Shown piece after piece: positions 1-6,298 of a stretch of 10,763 nucleotides of DNA. Origin of the DNA: Bacteroidota bacterium. Lineage in GTDB: Bacteria; Bacteroidota; Bacteroidia; Flavobacteriales; Schleiferiaceae. Where the stretch lies: contig SYCM01000121.1 in assembly GCA_005786915.1 (NCBI GenBank), positions 1 through 10,763 on the forward strand. The letters run 5' to 3'. Under the pieces are notes generated by a model. That model did no database searches. It saw only the letters and a list, made by a program, of their open reading frames with translations, and was not told the DNA's origin. Position numbers and translations under genes: made by a program. Each line of letters begins with the position of its first letter. Within the stretch, counting starts at the first letter, position 1.

Positions 1-1
1 A

Positions 2-43
2 GTCCAATCCAACGAGTCCATCAGCGACCACTTTTTGTTCTAA
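2..43 (+). CDS. prs: C-terminal end of probable ribose-phosphate pyrophosphokinase (partial)
   Basis: An open frame enters from the left edge and ends at TAA 41-43. The 13 visible residues read VQSNESISDHFLF. The NESIS-x-x-F pattern resembles the C-terminus of Bacteroidota phosphoribosyl pyrophosphate synthetases, which commonly end in NESVSSLF or similar. In many members of that phylum prs lies directly upstream of the L25 gene and pth, which is the order here, with an 18-base gap to rplY. Prs makes PRPP from ribose-5-phosphate and ATP in the cytosol for nucleotide, His and Trp synthesis. The identification rests on 13 residues plus synteny, so it is an inference; the upstream sequence would settle it. 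Confidence 0.6.
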   Translation, partial: VQSNESISDHFLF

Positions 44-61
44 ACCTCGATTTCTTAAGCC

Positions 62-673
62 ATGCAATCCGTAACTCTCCAAGGCACCGTCCGCACCGAT
101 TTGGGCACCAAGTACGCCAAGCAGCTCCGCGAACAGGGCCATGTTCCCTGCGTGATGTACGGTGGTGACCACCCCGTTCACTTCTACGCCCCTACCCTCG
201 CGTTCCGCGACCTGGTATACACGGCGGAAGCACGCATGGCCTCGATCGAACTCAACGGTACGACCTACAACGCCGTAATTCAGGACATGCAGTTCCACGT
301 GCTCAACGACTCGTTGACCCACGTGGATTTCATTCAAGTGCTTGAAGGAAAGCCTGTTACTATTCAAGTTCCCATGGTGCTGACTGGAAACTCTCGCGGC
401 GTTCGCAGCGGCGGAAAGATGAAATTTGCCCTTCGCAATCTGAAAGTAAAAGGATTGATCAACGATTTGCCCTCGTCCATTGAGCACGACATCTCGGAAT
501 TGCGAATCGGTCAGGCTATCCGCGTTTCAGATATCAAAAAGGGCAAGCCCTACGAGATTTTGAACTCCGACAACACGGTAGTCGTTTCCGTCGGCATGTC
601 GCGTAACGCCGTGGCCGAAACCGACGACGAAGGTGCCGAAGAAGTAGCTCCCGCCGAGGCTAGCGCAGAATAA
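62..673 (+). CDS. rplY: 50S ribosomal protein L25/general stress protein CTC
   Basis: The 203-residue protein is the long, two-domain (CTC/TL5) form of bL25, which binds 5S rRNA in the central protuberance of the large ribosomal subunit. Residues 1 to about 90 are the L25 domain: it opens MQSVTLQGTVRTDLGTKYAK and carries the conserved G-HVPCVMYGG and THVDF segments. Residues from about 95 to 180 are the beta-rich C-terminal TL5 domain (PVTIQVPMVLTG, RIGQAIRVSDI). The last 20 or so residues form an Ala/Glu-rich acidic tail (EEVAPAEASAE), usual in Bacteroidota. The ATG at 62 has no Shine-Dalgarno sequence before it. The gene follows the probable prs end by 18 bases and abuts pth, so the three are probably cotranscribed. 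Its GC content looks lower than that of the following genes. Confidence 0.96.
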   Translation: MQSVTLQGTVRTDLGTKYAKQLREQGHVPCVMYGGDHPVHFYAPTLAFRDLVYTAEARMASIELNGTTYNAVIQDMQFHVLNDSLTHVDFIQVLEGKPVTIQVPMVLTGNSRGVRSGGKMKFALRNLKVKGLINDLPSSIEHDISELRIGQAIRVSDIKKGKPYEILNSDNTVVVSVGMSRNAVAETDDEGAEEVAPAEASAE

Positions 674-1237
674 ATGAAAAAGTTCCTCGTGGTGGGGCTG
701 GGTAATCCGGGCAGCGAATACGCCCGTACCCGTCACAACATTGGGTTCGACCTACTGGACGCCTGGGCTTCGGCCCATAAGGCGTCCTTTTTGGTTTCTA
801 GACTCGGAGACCGCGCGCAATTCAGCCTCAAGGGACGAAGCGTCGTTTTGATTAAGCCCAGCACCTTCATGAACCTGAGCGGCAAAGCGGTGCGCTATTG
901 GCTCGAAGAAGAAAAAGTTCCGCTCGAAAACCTCGTAGTGGTGGTCGACGAACTGGCGCTACCGATTGGCCACGTGCGCCTCAAGCTTAAGGGCTCCGAC
1001 GGCGGACACAACGGCCTCAGGGACATTCAAGCCGCGCTCGGCCGCCAGGACTACGCCCGGCAGCGCTTCGGGATTGGGCAGCATTTTCCGAAAGGCCACC
1101 AAGTCGACTTTGTGCTGGGTCGCTGGACCCCTGAAGAGGAGGAGTTCCTGACCCCGGGCATGGAGCGCGCCATCAAGCAGCTCGAGGCCTTTGTACTCGC
1201 GGGGCCGTCGGTGGCGATGACCCAGTACAATCAATAG
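674..1237 (+). CDS. pth: Peptidyl-tRNA hydrolase
   Basis: This 187-residue cytosolic enzyme cleaves the ester bond of peptidyl-tRNAs that drop off ribosomes, recycling tRNA. The length is normal for bacterial Pth1. Visible hallmarks are GLGNPG at residues 8-13, the catalytic His21 in the RTRHNIGF segment, FMNLSG (Asn67) and Asp92 in the VVVVDELALP stretch. Also present is GSDGGHNGL at 107-115, where Asn113 corresponds to Asn114 of the E. coli enzyme. The ATG begins on the base after the TAA of rplY, so translation is probably coupled and the pair shares a transcript. All residues known to matter for catalysis are present. The 70-base gap that follows holds a short palindrome and the probable promoter of the next gene. 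Confidence 0.97.
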   Translation: MKKFLVVGLGNPGSEYARTRHNIGFDLLDAWASAHKASFLVSRLGDRAQFSLKGRSVVLIKPSTFMNLSGKAVRYWLEEEKVPLENLVVVVDELALPIGHVRLKLKGSDGGHNGLRDIQAALGRQDYARQRFGIGQHFPKGHQVDFVLGRWTPEEEEFLTPGMERAIKQLEAFVLAGPSVAMTQYNQ

Positions 1238-1268
1238 GCCACCGCCTCGGGGCAAAACATGACTTTTG

Positions 1269-1283
1269 TGGGTATTTTACCCA
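1269..1283. promoter_or_regulatory. 15-base palindrome between pth and the TonB receptor gene
   Basis: TGGGTATTTTACCCA is a perfect 6-bp inverted repeat (TGGGTA/TACCCA) around TTT. It lies 31 bases after the pth stop and 25 bases before the receptor ATG. It could be an operator for the receptor gene or a small hairpin at the end of the pth transcript. No T-run follows the stem, which argues against an intrinsic terminator. Function is inferred from position only. Confidence 0.35.
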
Positions 1284-1295
1284 AAGCATGCCGCG

Positions 1296-1303
1296 TAATT
1301 TCG
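1296..1303 (+). promoter_or_regulatory. Degenerate -7 promoter motif upstream of the TonB receptor gene
   Basis: TAATTTCG differs from the Bacteroidota -7 consensus TAnnTTTG at one position. It ends 4 bases before the ATG at 1308, so a transcript starting at the usual distance would have almost no 5' leader. The nearest upstream TTG (1266-1268) is 27 bases away, longer than the usual spacing of about 17-23. The promoter assignment is therefore weak. Confidence 0.3.
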
Positions 1304-1307
1304 CCGC

Positions 1308-3695
1308 ATGAAATTTTGTATTGGGGCATTTCTTGTTTTTGTTGCCACCTTGGGGCTTCGTGCTCAAGCTCAATTTAGCGGCCGCGTCGTTTTTGCGCAA
1401 AGCGGGGTGGGCGCCGCGGGCTGGGACGTGGTCCTCACCACGAGCCCGAACATTCAGAGCTTCCAAACGCGCACCGACGCCGAGGGCCAGTTTCGCTTTG
1501 AGAACCTTCCCTCGGGCCTCGCCAACCTCACGGTCACTGGCGACGAGGGCTTGTACGTCAAGACGGTGCATGAACTGTGGATCAACGCGGTGAAGCCCAA
1601 CGAACTCCTCGTAGAAATTGATCCGCAGCAAAACTTGGGCGAGGTCGTCGTCACCGCCGACGCCTTCCAAAGCACCAGCGAGTCGCCCCTGAGCATCAAG
1701 TCCATTGGCTGGGCCGAAATGCAGCGCATGCCTGGCGCCGTGCTCGACCTTTCCAAGGTCATTCAGTCGTTTCCGGGGATTCTGCCCAAGCCGAGCTTTG
1801 GCTACGCCATTTCGCTTCGTGGCGGATCTCCCTCCGAAAACGCCTACCGCTTCGACGGCATCGAACTGCCCACGATCAACCACTTCTCGATTCAAGGAGC
1901 CAGCGGCGGCGCGGTAAGCCTGATCAACCTGGACCACGTGCAGAACACCGAGCTCCAAACGGGCGCGTTCAGCAGCAGCTATGGCAACGTGCTCAGCGGC
2001 ACCCTGTCGATGGAGGGGCGCAACGGGCGTTCCGACCGCTTGGGCCTGCGCGTCACGCTGGGCCAGACCGACTACGGGGCCACGTTGGAGGGTCCGCTGG
2101 GCAAAAAAACGCGGTTCACCGCAAGCGCCCGCAACTCCTTCAGCCAGTACTACTTTAGGCTGTTCAAGATTCCGGTTCTGCCCGCCTACCAAGATGCCCA
2201 AGTGCGGATTCACCACCAATTGGACGCGCGCCGCGACCTGACCCTGCTGGCATTGGGAGGCTGGGACCGCTACACGCTGTACCCCGCGGACTCGAACGCT
2301 TCAGACGCTTTACTCTACAATGTTGGCTACAGTCCCGAGGGCACGCAGCGCACCGAAGTGGGCGGACTCCGCTACCGCAGCTATGACGACCGCGGGCAGT
2401 GGACGGCGGTGCTGAGCCAAGACCGCATTTCGAACCGCGCGGAGAAATTCAACGCAAACTCCGGCCTGGAAGAAGACCGACAGCTCGCCTACGCCAGCAC
2501 CGAAACGAACCATCGCCTGCGCCTGGAGCGCCGCCAAAATCCCTTCGCCCTCGGCGGACAGTTCAGCTACGGGGCCAGTTTGGAACGCCGATGCTACGCC
2601 CTCGACCTGTGGAGCGTTCGGTGGACCGAAACCCGCATCGATACGGTGGCGATGGCCGACACTTCGGCCTACGGCAGCGCCGCCCTCTTTGGGACCTATT
2701 CGCAGCCGATAGGCCCGCGACTGACCGCAACCCTTGGCCTGCGCGCCGACGCCGCCCAGCGTTCGGCTTCGACGGCCAACCCAGTGAACAACCTGTCTCC
2801 GCGCCTGGCGCTGCGCTACCTGCTGAGCGAACGCTGGACCGCCAACGCCAATGTAGGGCAGTACAGCCAGCTTCCGCCGGCCATTATTCAGGCGGCCAAT
2901 TCCGCCCAAGGGCGCACCGCCGAACTGGCCAGCGCCCTCGTTCGCCAGCTCGCTGGGGGCGTGGAGTACCAAAACGGCCAAACCTACCGGGTGAGTTTGG
3001 AGGGCTACTACAAGGGCTACAACCGCTACCCGTTTTTAGTGCAGGACCAAATCAGCTACGCCAACGCCATCGGCGCCTACGTGGCGGTGGGCGACCAGGC
3101 CTCGACGCCCACGAGCTTGGGACGCGCCTACGGGCTCGAGCTGTTTTTGCAGCAGAAGCTCAAGGGCAAGTACTGGTGGATGGCCTCCTACCACTACGGC
3201 AAGTCCGAATTCCAAACGGCCGCGGGCGATTGGGCTCCGTCGGTTTGGGACAGCCGCCACAGCGGTTCGGTCACGGCCGGGCGCGTCTGGGGCAAAGGCT
3301 GGCAAATGGGGGTCAAGGCCCGCTATTCGAGCGGAACCCCGTTCACTCCGTTCGACGAGGCGACTTCGGCGGTGCGCAGCAACTGGGACCTTCTGCAGCG
3401 GGGCGTTTTTGATTACTCCCAAGTGAACAGCCAGCGCCTGACCAGCTTTAGCCAAATCGACTTCCGCATCGACAAGGTAACGGCGCGCAAAAACTACAGC
3501 ATTACCTGGTACCTGGACTTGCAAAATTTGGGTTCCAACGACTACCCGCTCATGCCCTACCTGACGGTGCAGCGGGACCCGAGCAGCAAGCAGCCCGTGG
3601 TGGATCCGAACGATCCGACGCGCTATGCGATGCAGCTGCTGCGAAGCGATACCGGCCGCACGCTGCCGACCCTTGGGTTCATTTTGGAGCTTTAA
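1308..3695 (+). CDS. TonB-dependent outer-membrane receptor with carboxypeptidase-regulatory-like N-terminus
   Basis: The 795-residue protein is a probable TonB-dependent transporter that takes a ligand across the outer membrane using energy from TonB-ExbBD. A signal peptide (hydrophobic residues 5-17, ending LRAQA at about 21) is followed by a carboxypeptidase-regulatory-like beta domain at about 23-104, with the typical TDAEGQFRFENLPSG. The sequence GEVVVTA at 111-117 marks the TonB-box/linker region. A plug follows at about 120-240 (SFPGI, SLRGGSPSENAYRFDGIELP, TELQTGAFSSSYGNVLSG). The remainder is beta-barrel with alternating aromatic strands. The chain ends LPTLGFILEL, lacking the terminal aromatic residue usual in barrels. 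At this length, and with no SusD-like partner nearby, it is not a typical SusC protein. The substrate cannot be told from sequence. It converges on the acyltransferase gene with only 13 bases between stops. Confidence 0.92.
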   Translation: MKFCIGAFLVFVATLGLRAQAQFSGRVVFAQSGVGAAGWDVVLTTSPNIQSFQTRTDAEGQFRFENLPSGLANLTVTGDEGLYVKTVHELWINAVKPNELLVEIDPQQNLGEVVVTADAFQSTSESPLSIKSIGWAEMQRMPGAVLDLSKVIQSFPGILPKPSFGYAISLRGGSPSENAYRFDGIELPTINHFSIQGASGGAVSLINLDHVQNTELQTGAFSSSYGNVLSGTLSMEGRNGRSDRLGLRVTLGQTDYGATLEGPLGKKTRFTASARNSFSQYYFRLFKIPVLPAYQDAQVRIHHQLDARRDLTLLALGGWDRYTLYPADSNASDALLYNVGYSPEGTQRTEVGGLRYRSYDDRGQWTAVLSQDRISNRAEKFNANSGLEEDRQLAYASTETNHRLRLERRQNPFALGGQFSYGASLERRCYALDLWSVRWTETRIDTVAMADTSAYGSAALFGTYSQPIGPRLTATLGLRADAAQRSASTANPVNNLSPRLALRYLLSERWTANANVGQYSQLPPAIIQAANSAQGRTAELASALVRQLAGGVEYQNGQTYRVSLEGYYKGYNRYPFLVQDQISYANAIGAYVAVGDQASTPTSLGRAYGLELFLQQKLKGKYWWMASYHYGKSEFQTAAGDWAPSVWDSRHSGSVTAGRVWGKGWQMGVKARYSSGTPFTPFDEATSAVRSNWDLLQRGVFDYSQVNSQRLTSFSQIDFRIDKVTARKNYSITWYLDLQNLGSNDYPLMPYLTVQRDPSSKQPVVDPNDPTRYAMQLLRSDTGRTLPTLGFILEL

Positions 3696-3708
3696 TGGGG
3701 GGCGGAAC

Positions 3709-4725
3709 TCAATCCGTGCCTTCGCCTTTGAAGGGCGAGCGAAGTTCGTAGTTCGGGAGCCGAAGCACCCACCGGCGGTAGCCGGCAACCAGCCAACGCA
3801 TCCACCAGCAGGTGGTCATGAAGACAAAGCTGTTGTCTAAGGGTTTGGCGCCCAGGGTGCTCTTTATTTCGGTGGCGGTGCGGCCCATGTTGACGCGCTT
3901 CGCTCCGATTCGGATTCCGAGCGAGACCACGTCCATCATACTCCGCTGGTAAAATTGGGCTTCCCGAGCAAAATCGGGCTCAAAACCCATGTGAAGCGCA
4001 TAAAGCGTTTCGCCTTCGCGGAGCGCCGTGATGAATCCGACCCAGCGTCCGTCGTGTCGGTAGCCCAGCACGTGAAAATTGGGGCCGTACACGTCTTTAA
4101 AGGTCGCCAAGAGCTTGCTCAGGTCTTCGGGGAGGGCAATTACCTTGTCGGCGAGGGTTTTGCCCAGCAAGTCGGCTGCCCAATCAAGCCAGTCGGCGTC
4201 GGGCCAGCTCGTACACTCGCACTGTTCGAAGTGGGCCGACAACGACATGGCCCGCTTGGCCCGGGTGCGGTATTTGGTCTTCATTGCGCCGAGGTAGTCG
4301 TCAAAGGACTTCCACGAAGGATCGAGTTCGAGCACCATAAAGGGTTCGGCCGGAACCGTCACCGCATAGCGGACTTCAGGACGACCCAATACGTTGGCCG
4401 CTACCGCCGAATAGCCCTTCGGCCAGATTGGGATTTGCTCCGCACCGCGCAGGGGGTCAAGCTCCGCTAAAATCAGTCCCGGGGCTCCGGCGTGGCCCAG
4501 CGTGCGCACGCCTCCGTGCTCCAATAGCCGTGAGGCAAGCCGCAGCAGCACACGGTGCACGTACTTGCCCGTCGGCCGGTGGAGCGAAACAAACGAGTGC
4601 GGAACCGTGCCGCCGTTTACGCGCAGCATTCCGGCATAGCCCGGCAGTTGCTGAATGAGTTGATGAAGGCGCACGGAATTTTTAACGCCCGAGTCGCCCG
4701 AAGGTTCGGGTTGCGCTAATTCCAC
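3709..4725 (-). CDS. FemAB/GNAT-fold acyltransferase-like protein
   Basis: The 338-residue protein resembles the FemAB-like branch of the GNAT superfamily (DUF482/Acetyltransf_6 type), which moves acyl or aminoacyl groups onto envelope or exopolysaccharide substrates. Telling segments are LELDPSWKSFDDYLGAMKTK followed by YRTRAKRA at about 132-159, FHVLGYRHDGRWVGFITAL at 217-235, and VNMGRTATEIKSTLGAKP at 278-295, a signature I associate with this family in Bacteroidota. No signal peptide or clear membrane segment is seen. The tail (WWMRWLVAGYRRWVLRLPNY) is rich in Trp and Arg and could touch the membrane. The start is GTG: an in-frame TGA lies four codons upstream, making this the first possible start, and it overlaps the sulfotransferase gene by 10 bases (GTGGAATTAG). 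The overlap implies coupled translation and a shared task. Substrate and group transferred are unknown. Confidence 0.78.
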   Translation of the reverse strand: MELAQPEPSGDSGVKNSVRLHQLIQQLPGYAGMLRVNGGTVPHSFVSLHRPTGKYVHRVLLRLASRLLEHGGVRTLGHAGAPGLILAELDPLRGAEQIPIWPKGYSAVAANVLGRPEVRYAVTVPAEPFMVLELDPSWKSFDDYLGAMKTKYRTRAKRAMSLSAHFEQCECTSWPDADWLDWAADLLGKTLADKVIALPEDLSKLLATFKDVYGPNFHVLGYRHDGRWVGFITALREGETLYALHMGFEPDFAREAQFYQRSMMDVVSLGIRIGAKRVNMGRTATEIKSTLGAKPLDNSFVFMTTCWWMRWLVAGYRRWVLRLPNYELRSPFKGEGTD

Positions 4726-5564
4726 AAGCTCAAATCAATAGACTCAGGAAAGCGCGCCGCCAGTTCGGCGTTCGAAACCGCAAAAAGGGGCTTGAGGGCC
4801 CTTGTCTGGGCCTTGAGGTCGTCGTCAGCCTGCACGCGTCCCGCGCCGTTGAGCTTGAGGTAGAGCGGAAGCAAAAGGTCCTGAATCGCGTGCGGAACCA
4901 TCGACTGCAGCCGAAGCCCCAAGCGGTGGAGTTTTTTGCTCTTGATCGCCACCGTCTCGTTGCGGACCGCAAAATCGTAGCGGTCGTAAAATGCAGGATC
5001 AATCCCCAGACGCACGGCGAGCTGCTTCATGGCCGTGCATGGATCGCGCATCACCTGTTCAAACTGCCAAATCAAAAGGTGGTCGCGGCCGAGGGCGCGC
5101 TCCCATTCCGCCAAGTAGCGCACGTAGTGCCCGTGGTCCAAAATCTGCGGCTCCTTCAGGTAGTCCGCAAAACTGCCGTTCACGCGCCCGGTGCGGTGGG
5201 TTTCAAACAAGAACTGGCTTTGCGTGCGGGCCGCGGGCTCGCGAAGAAGGAATAGCACCAACGGCTTCTCGGGAAGGGATGCCAAGCCCTCCCATGCCGA
5301 GGCGTAGTAGAGGTAGGCCGCCGTCGCCTCAAAGCGGACCTTGGCGTGGCCGGTGTGCGCAAAAAGCGAAGGGTAGGCCTGCGGACCGTGTTCACGCAGG
5401 TTACACGAAGCGTTAAAGCGGTTCACGTCGGGCGCCCAAAAAAAGGTCTCTTTTTCGCGGCTCGAAGCCACCTCGGGGTGGGCCGCCAACCAGAAGAACA
5501 AACTGCTGGTTCCGCACTTTGGGGCCCCGCCCACCACTAAATTGGGGTAAATCGCCGATTTCAC
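4716..5564 (-). CDS. PAPS-dependent sulfotransferase family protein
   Basis: The 282-residue protein has the layout of the carbohydrate/heparan-type sulfotransferase family (Sulfotransfer_1/3). These enzymes transfer sulfate from PAPS to hydroxyl or amino groups of glycans, lipids or small molecules. The 5'-phosphosulfate loop is GGAPKCGTSS at 12-21, with Lys16 as the expected catalytic/PAPS-binding lysine. The 3'-phosphate site is LFLLREPAARTQSQF at about 104-118, with Arg108 and Ser116. FEATAAYLYY (78-87) and DHGHYVRYLAEWERALGRDH (143-162) match conserved family segments. No signal peptide or transmembrane anchor is visible, so it probably acts in the cytosol. Translation starts at GTG 5564, a few codons before the PAPS loop, which fits the family; the promoter-like motif 4 bases upstream leaves no room for an earlier start. 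It is the first gene of a two-gene unit with the overlapping acyltransferase. Confidence 0.87.
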   Translation of the reverse strand: MKSAIYPNLVVGGAPKCGTSSLFFWLAAHPEVASSREKETFFWAPDVNRFNASCNLREHGPQAYPSLFAHTGHAKVRFEATAAYLYYASAWEGLASLPEKPLVLFLLREPAARTQSQFLFETHRTGRVNGSFADYLKEPQILDHGHYVRYLAEWERALGRDHLLIWQFEQVMRDPCTAMKQLAVRLGIDPAFYDRYDFAVRNETVAIKSKKLHRLGLRLQSMVPHAIQDLLLPLYLKLNGAGRVQADDDLKAQTRALKPLFAVSNAELAARFPESIDLSLWN

Positions 5565-5568
5565 GCGC

Positions 5569-5601
5569 CAAAGGTAGCCCGAGGGTGCAACCTTTTTCCA
5601 A
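5569..5601 (-). promoter_or_regulatory. Probable promoter of the sulfotransferase gene, implying a leaderless transcript
   Basis: On the minus strand TACCTTTG (5576 to 5569) is a perfect TAnnTTTG -7 element. TTG (5601 to 5599) lies 22 bases upstream of it, fitting the TTG-N17-23-TAnnTTTG pattern known for Flavobacterium. Only 4 bases separate the -7 element from the GTG start at 5564. RNA would therefore begin at or within a few bases of the start codon. This is the best two-part promoter match in the window. Confidence 0.6.
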
Positions 5602-5633
5602 GCTGACGCATCTTTACGCTAAACTTTACTACC

Positions 5634-6212
5634 ATGTTCCGCACCTTAACTGCTGCCCTCCTCCTTACCGCCATGTCGGCTTCGGCCCAGAACCGCTGGG
5701 AAACCCAAATCGGACTCCGCACGCCGCCGCCCCAGGGGGGCATGTTTGGCACCTTCGTCAACTACAACTTCATGGTGAAAGTGAGTCCGCGCAAAGCCCT
5801 CGCCGAGCCGGGCACGGGCCGCTACGCCTTTAGGTTCCGCACCGGACAAACTTCCATCAATTACAGCTACAGCGAGCCCAGCAGCAATTATTGGATGAAT
5901 GCTCAAGGAATGTTTGGTATCGAACGCTTAAACCGCCCCAAGCGGGCCCTATCAGGCTACTGGGGCATCGAGCTCGGCGGAAGCATGGGCGGATACACCG
6001 GCAGTAACGGCGACTCCTTCTACGGCGGACCCGCCGCAAGCGTACTTTACGGCCTGCGCTACCGCGTGAAGCCGCGCTGGACGCTGGCCATCGAAGTGGG
6101 TCCCACCGCCTCCATTTGGTACAACAAATCCAACGGAAGCTGGCAAGAGCCCGCCACCCAGTTCACGCTTTCGGGTCAATCCATCGGAATCAGCGGCGTG
6201 TACCGGATTTAG
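5634..6212 (+). CDS. Secreted, probable small outer-membrane protein of unknown function
   Basis: I do not recognise a named family in this 192-residue protein. Residues 1-18 form a clear signal peptide (MFRTLTAALLLTAMSASA, cleaved before QN). The mature part has no cysteine and is rich in Gly, Tyr, Ser and Trp. It shows alternating short segments such as RWETQIGLRT, YAFRFRTGQTSINYSYS, GYWGIELGGSMGGY, LYGLRYRVKPRWTLAIEVG and SIGISGVYRI. These look like amphipathic beta strands with turns, as in a small 8-stranded outer-membrane barrel. Such orphan barrels are common in Bacteroidota. The gene diverges from the sulfotransferase gene (69 bases between starts) and ends just before a strong terminator, so it is probably a single-gene transcript. 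The start choice is supported by the signal peptide beginning there. Function is unknown. Confidence 0.8.
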   Translation: MFRTLTAALLLTAMSASAQNRWETQIGLRTPPPQGGMFGTFVNYNFMVKVSPRKALAEPGTGRYAFRFRTGQTSINYSYSEPSSNYWMNAQGMFGIERLNRPKRALSGYWGIELGGSMGGYTGSNGDSFYGGPAASVLYGLRYRVKPRWTLAIEVGPTASIWYNKSNGSWQEPATQFTLSGQSIGISGVYRI

Positions 6213-6232
6213 TCCGCTGGACCGCAAATAAA

Positions 6233-6258
6233 AAAAGGGGGGCGATTGCCCCCCTTTT
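6233..6258. terminator. Bidirectional intrinsic terminator
   Basis: AAAAGGGGGGC and GCCCCCCTTTT form a perfect 11-bp stem around a GATT loop. The A-run before it and T-run after it give a U-tail on both strands. It lies between two convergent genes, 21 bases after the stop of the small secreted protein and 41 bases past the glmS stop. It can therefore end both transcripts. Confidence 0.92.
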
Positions 6259-6298
6259 CGTTTAGCCAGGTCGTGGAAAAGAGCATGCGCCTCATGCC

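Noticed and set aside
1173..2219. 348-codon open frame on the minus strand across the pth end and the receptor start
   Set aside because: It covers two well-supported plus-strand genes, has no recognisable domain and a biased Ala/Arg/Gly composition, as expected of an antisense shadow in GC-rich coding DNA.
2399..3412. 337-codon open frame on the plus strand in another frame of the receptor gene
   Set aside because: Its translation is low-complexity, rich in Arg, Pro and Gly, while the receptor frame shows continuous barrel-like sequence throughout.
1308..3695. Possibility that the receptor is a SusC-type glycan importer in a polysaccharide utilisation locus
   Set aside because: At 795 residues it is shorter than typical SusC proteins, and no SusD, glycoside hydrolase or regulator gene lies nearby.
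3722..3738. Short inverted repeat (TCGCC...GGCGA) near the convergent receptor and acyltransferase stops, considered as a terminator
   Set aside because: It lies in acyltransferase coding sequence, the stem is only 5 bp with mismatches around it, and no T-run follows on either strand.
3036..3788. 250-codon minus-strand open frame across the receptor 3' end
   Set aside because: It overlaps both the receptor and the acyltransferase gene and shows no family features; treated as a shadow.
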